Of a stretch of 6,157 nt of DNA, positions 1-4,799 are shown in pieces (the first letter of the stretch is position 1; each line of letters opens with the position of its first letter). The notes beneath the pieces were generated by a model. It was not told where the DNA came from. It searched no databases and saw only the letters and a program-made list of their open reading frames with translations. This stretch comes from Fidelibacterota bacterium (GTDB lineage: Bacteria; Fidelibacterota; UBA2242), in the NCBI GenBank assembly GCA_023133185.1, contig JAGLWX010000203.1, positions 1 through 6,157 on the forward strand, given 5' to 3'. The position numbers and the translations under genes are program-made.

Positions 1-28
1 TGAGTGGATTGATTCCATGTAATGTACT

Positions 29-71
29 CGCTATTTCAACGCTTACAAATTAAACGCTATTTCAAATTAAA
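29..71. repeat. short interleaved direct repeats
   Basis: CGCTATTTCAA occurs at 29-39 and 55-65, 26 bases apart. CAAATTAAA occurs at 46-54 and 63-71, 17 bases apart. The repeats lie in AT-rich DNA past the last coding frame at the window edge. No function is evident and chance is possible in such biased sequence. Confidence 0.3.
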
Positions 72-72
72 A

Positions 73-306
73 TCAATAATATTTATATTTTTCAATAAGA
101 TATACAGACTTAAAATCAAACAACCATGGTATTTTAGGATTGATCCCTTCTCTCTCTAACTTATTTGGTAAATCTTCATAATATTGTTTCAAATTTAATG
201 ATTCGGTTACGTTATACAAAGTAGCAATTGTTTTGATTATCTCGTTCCCAAATTCAATTTGGGAACGAGGATTAAACAGGTATATGATATCTTTACTGGC
301 GATTAT
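73..306 (-). pseudogene. unrecognised C-terminal ORF fragment, no start codon
   Basis: A frame of 77 sense codons is open from just after a TAA at 309-307 to a TGA at 75-73. It has no ATG or GTG. The only TTG, at 219-217, lacks a convincing ribosome binding site. The second half reads like a real protein end: a lysine- and glutamate-containing amphipathic stretch, then a tryptophan- and phenylalanine-rich segment (INPKIPWLFDF) and a basic, tyrosine-rich C-terminus. I do not recognise the family. The frame runs straight through the palindrome at 241-269, which contributes residues like PRSQIEFGNE. It also overlaps the last four bases of the antitoxin gene. The best reading is the 3' end of a gene whose 5' part was lost or displaced when the toxin-antitoxin remnant or the palindrome arrived. 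A chance open frame in AT-rich DNA cannot be excluded. Confidence 0.35.
241..269. repeat. perfect 29-base REP-like palindrome
   Basis: Two 14-base arms, CTCGTTCCCAAATT and its exact reverse complement, flank a single central C. The outer half (CTCGTTCCCAA/TTGGGAACGAG) resembles a palindromic repeat core I recall as dispersed in cyanobacterial and other environmental bacterial genomes, where such REP-like units are often linked to RAYT/IS200-type transposases. No transposase is present here and only one copy lies in the window. It sits 34 bases beyond the antitoxin stop codon. No T-run follows on either strand, so a classical intrinsic terminator is unlikely, although the RNA hairpin could still protect the 3' end of the antitoxin message. 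Confidence 0.75.
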
Positions 307-620
307 TTAGAAGTTGAGATTGCTTTTGCTAATTCTTGATTCGAAGCGCCTAATGCGAGAAGTGATCGGATAATAAGATCAAGCGATACAGTCGAATCTC
401 CCGCTTCCATCTTAGCAATACGTGATTGGCTGGAGTGGATGAGTTTTGCAAGCTGAGCTTGAGTCATATGCTGTTTCCTTCTAAGCTTACGCAGACTTTC
501 ACTCAGACTAAGTTTGAGGTCAAGATATGCTGATTCTTCAGGGGTGAGCCCAAGAAAATCATCAGCTGAGCTGACTTTCCAGCCCTTTTGTTCGAGTCTT
601 TTTCTTTTGTTCTCACGCAT
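303..620 (-). CDS. XRE-family antitoxin (HigA-like), orphan
   Basis: A DNA-binding antitoxin of 105 residues that in its family neutralises a RelE/HigB (Gp49-like) mRNA-cleaving toxin and represses its own operon. Residues 1-40 match the family's N-terminal segment: a basic start, then GWKVSSADDFLGLTPEE. Residues about 43-92 form the HTH_XRE domain, with TQAQLAKLIHSSQSRIAKME as the helix-turn-helix and a following AGDSTVSLDLIIRSLLALG that fits the family well. The ATG is supported by AAGGA 8 bases upstream. The toxin end overlaps this start by 8 bases, the usual toxin-first, translationally coupled arrangement. That toxin is truncated (613-726), so the antitoxin now stands alone and is probably co-transcribed with the lipid kinase upstream. 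It appears intact, with full length, no frameshift and all helices present. It may still bind operators elsewhere or neutralise related toxins; that part is inference. Confidence 0.9.
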   Translation of the reverse strand: MRENKRKRLEQKGWKVSSADDFLGLTPEESAYLDLKLSLSESLRKLRRKQHMTQAQLAKLIHSSQSRIAKMEAGDSTVSLDLIIRSLLALGASNQELAKAISTSK

Positions 621-726
621 TGTTATATTCCTTTATTCGTCTTTTGCAGATTTCAATAACACAATTCGGAGTCTGTTTCGATTTTTTGCTGAAGACTTCA
701 AGGATAATTAAAGCATCTTTATCGCC
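613..726 (-). pseudogene. C-terminal remnant of RelE/HigB (Gp49-like) toxin
   Basis: Reading the minus strand from about 726 to the TGA at 615-613 gives GDKDALIILEVFSKK followed by SKQTPNCVIEICKRRIKEYNNA. This is the typical C-terminal third of Gp49-like/HigB toxins: a DA(I/L)(V/I)ILEVFxKK strand, then a TPxxVIxxCKxRLxxY helix. The fragment overlaps the start of the matching antitoxin by 8 bases, as intact pairs do. The frame closes upstream at a TAG (738-736) inside the lipid kinase gene and holds no usable start codon. Roughly the first 70 residues, which carry most of the fold, are missing. The break lies at or within a few bases of the kinase stop codon (721-719), so a deletion or recombination joined the two genes there. 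The exact 5' limit is uncertain by about 10 bases because kinase and toxin sequence meet without a gap. Confidence 0.8.
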
Positions 727-1609
727 AAAAAACCTCTACTCCTTGATGAAGACATTTAACCTCAATCGGTGTAATGCCGATTAATTCACCATCGGGCGTC
801 AGCACTTTCGGAATATCCGTTTTAATCTTTATTTCTTTAGCCTTGAAGGTCTCAATCTCATCAAGATAAATATGATCGCCCGTAAATATCTTCGGGAAAC
901 TCTTCAGGAGTTTGATGCGCCCTAATTTGCCAAGTAAGGTTACATCAAGAAACCCGTCATCAATTTCGGCGGAAGGCGCCATCAGGAAGTTCGCCGTCCA
1001 GCGTGTATTTGAAATTTCGACAAATATATTATCCCGCTGATATTCCTGACCATCGATTGTAATTATTAATTTATGACTTTTCAGAAAAATCGTCTTTTGA
1101 AAAACACCCAAGGTATAGGATAAATTTCCTAATACTTTCAATTTTAGGGCGATTTCCGTCACATCAGCGACAAATCCCAATCCCAAAATATTCAGAAAGT
1201 AATAAGTTTCACCGTGTGAAATAAATCGTCCGACGTCCACTTTGCGTGGCGATCGCAATGCTATTATATCAATCGCATCTTTCCAATGCGTATTATACAG
1301 TTCCATATCACGGGCAAAGGCATTACCGGTGCCGATTGGGAGAATGCCGATTGGTATTTTCACTTTCGATTCGTTCCGATAGTATCCATTGATAACTTCG
1401 AACAGCGTCCCATCCCCTCCGGCTGCAACAACTCCGTCATATTGACTCAAATCAGCATCCATTACGATCTGAATACCATGTTCATGATAATCCGTGGTCC
1501 GCAGATCAAATTCGATACCTTTTTCCAGAAAATATGCCTCGACTTCCGGCAGAATCTTTTTCGCCCGTTTATGTCCGGCAAATGGATTATAGACCAGCAG
1601 TACTTTCAT
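719..1609 (-). CDS. diacylglycerol/sphingosine kinase-like lipid kinase
   Basis: A 296-residue soluble protein of the DAGK catalytic-domain family (DgkB/YegS type), which transfers phosphate from ATP to a lipid hydroxyl such as diacylglycerol, feeding phosphatidic acid back into phospholipid synthesis at the membrane. Visible motifs: VYNPFAG (6-12), the nucleotide-binding GGDGT (64-68), GTGNAFAR (93-100), the lipid-domain DDGFLDVTLL with GRIKLLKSFPKIFTG about residues 216-245, and the C-terminal DGE (273-275). Length is normal and no signal peptide or membrane helix is seen. The ATG follows GGGG by 10 bases, and that spacer is itself a copy of the AAACCAATT motif repeated upstream. The next upstream gene is a divergent paralogue, 194 bases away. 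The stop codon abuts the toxin remnant, so its native downstream region has been replaced. The lipid substrate cannot be told from sequence. Confidence 0.92.
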   Translation of the reverse strand: MKVLLVYNPFAGHKRAKKILPEVEAYFLEKGIEFDLRTTDYHEHGIQIVMDADLSQYDGVVAAGGDGTLFEVINGYYRNESKVKIPIGILPIGTGNAFARDMELYNTHWKDAIDIIALRSPRKVDVGRFISHGETYYFLNILGLGFVADVTEIALKLKVLGNLSYTLGVFQKTIFLKSHKLIITIDGQEYQRDNIFVEISNTRWTANFLMAPSAEIDDGFLDVTLLGKLGRIKLLKSFPKIFTGDHIYLDEIETFKAKEIKIKTDIPKVLTPDGELIGITPIEVKCLHQGVEVFWR

Positions 1610-1623
1610 TAAACCAATTCCCC
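1610..1623 (-). promoter_or_regulatory. ribosome binding region of the second lipid kinase, able to pair with upstream arm
   Basis: The message reads GGGGAATTGGTTTA directly before the ATG. The reverse complement of 1727-1743 in the same message reads TAAACCAATTTAGCCCC, which could pair with all 14 of these bases if a 3-base bulge (TAG) is allowed. That pairing would hide both the GGGG Shine-Dalgarno and the spacer. The arm at 1727-1743 can alternatively form the local hairpin at 1700-1742. The base complementarity is seen directly; a regulatory switch is inference. Confidence 0.4.
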
Positions 1624-1699
1624 ATTTAAAAAATTAATTCCCGAATATAATTATTCCACCGCAGCAATCATATAAAAAAGGTTATTATAAATCACTATA

Positions 1700-1742
1700 A
1701 AACCAATTTCCGACCCGGCTACTGACGGGGCTAAATTGGTTT
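1700..1742. repeat. inverted repeat A, AAACCAATTT stem
   Basis: Perfect 10-base arms, AAACCAATTT (1700-1709) and AAATTGGTTT (1733-1742). Inside them, CCCG (1714-1717) and CGGG (1726-1729) can pair to extend the hairpin. It lies in the 194-base gap between the two lipid kinases. No T-run follows, so it is not a standard terminator. It shares its stem with hairpin B. Around it, 1624-1699 is AT-rich and includes a TATAAT at 1684-1689 (minus strand) without a good -35. Confidence 0.75.
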
Positions 1743-1762
1743 AGTTCCTTTCCCCTGAGTAT

Positions 1763-1804
1763 GAAACCAATTTGATCCAGCAAGCTGGATTGAAAATTGG
1801 TTTC
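1763..1804. repeat. inverted repeat B, long hairpin after kinase stop codon
   Basis: Outer arms GAAACCAATTT (1763-1773) and AAATTGGTTTC (1794-1804) are 11-base perfect complements. Inner arms ATCCAGC (1775-1781) and GCTGGAT (1784-1790) pair around AA, with a 1 by 3 base internal loop between the two helices. The hairpin starts 2 bases after the stop codon of the upstream lipid kinase. It may protect the 3' end of that message or partly stop transcription. It has the same outer stem as repeat A but a different centre, which suggests that two related palindromic units were inserted or copied here. Confidence 0.8.
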
Positions 1805-1806
1805 TA

Positions 1807-2760
1807 TTAAACAATGATTTTGATAAATCCGGGCAACAGCGAATATTCACAGGGCGGATACCCGATAATTTCGCCGTCGGTTTCAATGACAACATTGCCT
1901 TTTTTAAGGTTTACGATCACATCATTTGCCTGGTGATATTCCGCCCGTTTTTTCTTTAAGACCCTACCGGTATATAATGACGGTATATATGAAAGTAATC
2001 TTAATCTGCCCATTTTATTGATCAGGGCAACATGCAGTTTGCCATCGTCATATCCCGATTCCACACCGTAATTCATGCCGCCGCCAAAATAGGAGCACTT
2101 GAATATTGTGATATTTTTCAACTCACGATCTAAGCGTTCAGTATTATCAATTACGATTTCCGCATTAAAATTCCCAAACTGGAAAACATTTATTAACCCG
2201 GCATAAATGGCAGCGACGTCAATATTCAGTCTTTTTAGAAAGGACATGAACACTCTTTTTTGATTGAAATATTCGACTGACTGACTGATCACGCCAATAC
2301 TGGAATTTGCCAGGAAATAGCGAACAATCGGATTTCCCTGATCATTGCGACAGGCAATTTTACACACATCAATTAGATAAGATCGCTTCGATCCGATCCG
2401 GTCAATCAGTTCCAGTTTTTCCGGAAACATTTTTTCCACATCACAGCTGCTGCCGGCGCCCAGAAAGACAAGCTCTACCTCCGGATCAATCAGGCAATCG
2501 GATTTAATAATGCCGTTCAGGACTTCATTCAGGGTTCCATCACCGCCAAACACATAAATTCGTTTGATGCCTTCTCCGGCAACCTGTCTCGCTAATTCGA
2601 CGGCATGTCCCTGGTACTGAGTAAGATGACAATTTATCCGGTAGTTCTTTTCCTGTAATTGTTCGCTAAACGAATTCCAGCGCTTCCGGGCTTTCCCGCC
2701 GCCTGCCAGCAAATTGGTGATAAAAAATAATTCACTCGGCGTTGTTTGATTTAATGTAAT
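1807..2760 (-). CDS. divergent diacylglycerol kinase-like protein, probable AUU start
   Basis: A member of the DAGK/sphingosine-kinase family, paralogous to the gene at 719-1609. With the start proposed here it has 317 residues. Motifs in order: a first strand and glycine loop FFITNLLAGGGKA (12-24), GGDGT (72-76), GAGSSCDVEK (101-110) where most relatives have GTGNxFAR, DDGKLHVALI with GRLRLLSYIPSLYTG, and DGE (295-297). The NP of the usual NPxAG loop is NL here. The ATP core is present, but the altered second loop suggests a different substrate or weaker activity. The only canonical in-frame start is a TTG at 2712-2710. It would remove the conserved first strand and has no ribosome binding site. 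An ATT at 2760-2758 follows GGGAGG by 7 bases and restores the strand, so I chose it. If wrong, the gene is 1807-2712. It overlaps the GNAT-like gene by 10 bases, implying coupled translation. Confidence 0.8.
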   Translation of the reverse strand: MTLNQTTPSELFFITNLLAGGGKARKRWNSFSEQLQEKNYRINCHLTQYQGHAVELARQVAGEGIKRIYVFGGDGTLNEVLNGIIKSDCLIDPEVELVFLGAGSSCDVEKMFPEKLELIDRIGSKRSYLIDVCKIACRNDQGNPIVRYFLANSSIGVISQSVEYFNQKRVFMSFLKRLNIDVAAIYAGLINVFQFGNFNAEIVIDNTERLDRELKNITIFKCSYFGGGMNYGVESGYDDGKLHVALINKMGRLRLLSYIPSLYTGRVLKKKRAEYHQANDVIVNLKKGNVVIETDGEIIGYPPCEYSLLPGFIKIIV

Positions 2761-3824
2761 GACAAATCCTCCCAGATAAGTGATTGTTGCAAATGATTTA
2801 CTATCCGCTCACGGTCTTTATCAGTGTGTCTAAATGCACAATAAAGATTGACCGGAATTGATATGCCGTAAAATTTATCAAGAATCTTTTTGTGTAGGGA
2901 ATTTTGCAAAAATCCAAACCGGACAAGGCGGTAATCGGTCATTTGATTTCTCATCACCCACCGGATCAGATTCACGGCGGCTGGCAGGTCTTGCTTATTA
3001 AAAACACAATGACGAATGCTGATTTCCGATAATGGCTGACCTTCCGGAGGCAACAGATTAAACGGTCTCAGGGCTTTATACATGAGTGAATACTTGCCGG
3101 CATAACGACTTACAACAGTGTTCTTAAAAGCCGATTGATCCCACAAGGCAACTGCGGCAACGATCTTTTTTCCATCTGCGGCAAGCCATGTATTTTCAAG
3201 CTTATAATCCGGCTCTTCATAAAGCGAAAGTAAATATTCATCATTCCACTGCGGCACTAACTCATAATTATCATAAAACCGTCGAAATAGTTCACTCAAC
3301 CGGGGAATATCAGACCGGGTCGCATGACGGTAAGTATATTCGGCGGAAGGTCGCTGAATTCGAAACGGTAATAGATATTTTATCCGGTATGTTGCGAGGC
3401 AATCAAAGGGTGGAATGCCGGCGCGTCCCGACAGCAGCGCACTCATGCTCGCATTATTTCCCATCACCAGAATCACCGCAAACTTGATTGGAGAATCGGA
3501 TAAATAGTCCACCACATGCTTCATCAGACGGAAAGCCACCAGTGAATTTCGGCAGGCGTGATCGATTTTAATCCCGCCGATATAGCCGATCCGGATCTTC
3601 TCACCTTTGAAATAAACGTACCGAAAAGAAACGCCGACAATCCCGATTATTTTGCCACTTTTTTCAGCAACGAATATCGACGGATCATTTCCCTGTAAAC
3701 CGGCAAGACAAAAATAATCCGGCGAACGGTCGATATTGACCACCAGTTTCGCATCCATCGGCGTCTGCCGCGATAATTCCAGTAACGCACGATTATCTTC
3801 TTTTGTAGCAACACGAATTAGCAT
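2751..3824 (-). CDS. two-domain GNAT-like acetyltransferase
   Basis: A 357-residue cytoplasmic protein with two GNAT-like halves. Domain 1 (about 1-150) opens with IRVATKEDNRALLEL, then a strand pair FVAEKSGKIIGIVGVSF (51-67) and GYIGGIKIDHACRNSLVAFRLM (80-101), the position of acetyl-CoA motif A. The usual R/Q-x-x-G-x-G/A turn is replaced by RNSLVA, so cofactor binding may be altered. Domain 2 (about 163-357) restarts with YTYRHATRSDIPRLSELFRRFY and WLAADGKKIVAAVALWD, and lacks a clear motif A. GNAT proteins move an acyl group from acyl-CoA to an amine or hydroxyl; the substrate here is unknown. The gene overlaps the downstream lipid kinase and carries its ribosome binding site, so a shared lipid or envelope role is plausible but inferred. 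The ATG has a short-spaced AGGT 4 bases upstream. Confidence 0.72.
   Translation of the reverse strand: MLIRVATKEDNRALLELSRQTPMDAKLVVNIDRSPDYFCLAGLQGNDPSIFVAEKSGKIIGIVGVSFRYVYFKGEKIRIGYIGGIKIDHACRNSLVAFRLMKHVVDYLSDSPIKFAVILVMGNNASMSALLSGRAGIPPFDCLATYRIKYLLPFRIQRPSAEYTYRHATRSDIPRLSELFRRFYDNYELVPQWNDEYLLSLYEEPDYKLENTWLAADGKKIVAAVALWDQSAFKNTVVSRYAGKYSLMYKALRPFNLLPPEGQPLSEISIRHCVFNKQDLPAAVNLIRWVMRNQMTDYRLVRFGFLQNSLHKKILDKFYGISIPVNLYCAFRHTDKDRERIVNHLQQSLIWEDLSLH
2767..2773 (-). promoter_or_regulatory. strong Shine-Dalgarno sequence supporting an AUU start
   Basis: GGGAGGA lies within the last codons of the GNAT-like gene and ends 6 bases before the ATT at 2760-2758. No ATG, GTG or TTG sits at a suitable distance in the kinase frame. 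The site is therefore the main evidence for the non-canonical start. Confidence 0.6.
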
Positions 3825-3851
3825 GAATACCTGTGGTTTTAATCTTTGGTT

Positions 3852-3880
3852 ATTTTAGATAAGGCAGAAAAAAGATGCAA
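3852..3880 (-). promoter_or_regulatory. candidate sigma70-type promoter for the GNAT/lipid-kinase genes
   Basis: On the minus strand, TTGCAT (3880-3875) is followed after exactly 17 bases by TAAAAT (3857-3852), 28 bases before the GNAT-like start codon. The -10 matches 5 of 6 consensus positions and the -35 only 3 of 6. The 129-base gap after the histidine kinase gene makes a separate promoter sensible. The rest of that gap (3881-3953) shows no clear terminator. Confidence 0.35.
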
Positions 3881-3953
3881 GGTTAAAGATACGTGCTCTA
3901 ATATTTATTAATAAACCGGGCTTAATAGACTGCCAATGTTTATAACTGATACA

Positions 3954-4799
3954 TTAAGCAGTTTTCATTTGTATAATAAATTCCGTCCCGTGATCGTCAG
4001 GATTTTCATCTTTGGGTTTTGATTTCACATTTACAGAACCACCGTAAAGTTCAACAAATTTCTTTATCAGGGGCATTCCGAAACCGGTGCCCTTCTCTCC
4101 ATTTGTACCAGTCCGGCTGGTGGACTTGCTGACATCGAAAAGATTTGCCAGTAAATTTTCCGGTATCCCGGTCCCTGAATCGCGAATACTCAATCTCGCC
4201 AGGCTATCTTCAATTGTAGCACTTATGCTGATTGATGATCCTTCAAAAGAAAACTTAATAGCATTGGTTAATATATTATTGAGCACCGAATTAACCAGGG
4301 AGCGCTTTTCAGCAATAACAGTGATTTTGGGATCAACATCAATTGTAAGATTAATCTTTTTTGCAGCAAGCTTTTCACCGATCAGGGTTTGGGATTCCTT
4401 CACGGTTTCCAGAAGATTAATCGATGACAACTCAATTCCTTTAGCTTCCATCGCCCGCATTTCCCGGACCAGATTAATGACATCAATCCCGTTCACAACA
4501 GCCCGATTCATTTTTTCCTTATAAGATTCCAGTTTGTGCGGCAGTACTTCAATAGCCTGAAGCGACATCTGCAAAATGGCAAAATGATTTGCCAGATCGT
4601 GGGCAAGAACGTGCAGCAATTCTTTCTGCTGAACATTTTTCTCTGCAATTTCATCGCGTTGTTGCTTAATCATTAATTGGGTTTGCACTCTTGCCATAAG
4701 TTCAGGTGGATTGAAGGGTTTGGTGACATAATCAATCGCTCCGACTTCAAAGCCTTTAACAATATCGTCCGTCTCAGTTTTTGCCGTAATAAAGATCAC
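3954..4799 (-). CDS. histidine kinase with N-terminally truncated receiver domain
   Basis: A 281-residue cytoplasmic protein. Residues 1-40 are only the last part of a receiver (REC) domain: strand VIFITAK, then GAIDYVTKPFNPPEL with the conserved lysine at 27. The acidic pair and the phospho-accepting aspartate are absent. A short coiled linker (about 41-60) leads to the phospho-acceptor helix with LLHVLAHDLANH, His67 being the predicted autophosphorylation site. The ATPase domain has an N box around Asn179 (NNILTNAIKFS), DSGTGI (207-212) and a glycine loop GTGFGM (237-242), all intact. The GTG start overlaps the upstream stop (GTGA) and follows AGGG by 8 bases, so coupled translation looks possible. 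REC-like residues (NPDSATRDIP) continue upstream of the start in this frame, showing that the start was created or exposed by truncation. Autokinase activity is plausible; signal input through the receiver is not. Confidence 0.88.
   Translation of the reverse strand: MIFITAKTETDDIVKGFEVGAIDYVTKPFNPPELMARVQTQLMIKQQRDEIAEKNVQQKELLHVLAHDLANHFAILQMSLQAIEVLPHKLESYKEKMNRAVVNGIDVINLVREMRAMEAKGIELSSINLLETVKESQTLIGEKLAAKKINLTIDVDPKITVIAEKRSLVNSVLNNILTNAIKFSFEGSSISISATIEDSLARLSIRDSGTGIPENLLANLFDVSKSTSRTGTNGEKGTGFGMPLIKKFVELYGGSVNVKSKPKDENPDDHGTEFIIQMKTA

Noticed and set aside
241..269. Intrinsic terminator after the antitoxin
   Set aside because: The stem is strong, but no U-run follows on either strand and the sequence matches a REP-like palindrome better.
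1610..1804. CRISPR-like array from the repeated AAACCAATT motif
   Set aside because: The copies are only 9-11 bases, alternate in orientation and have irregular spacing; they form hairpin arms, not direct repeats with spacers.
3890..3953. Terminator after the histidine kinase
   Set aside because: CCCGG and an AT palindrome are present, but no convincing GC-rich stem with a T-run could be drawn.
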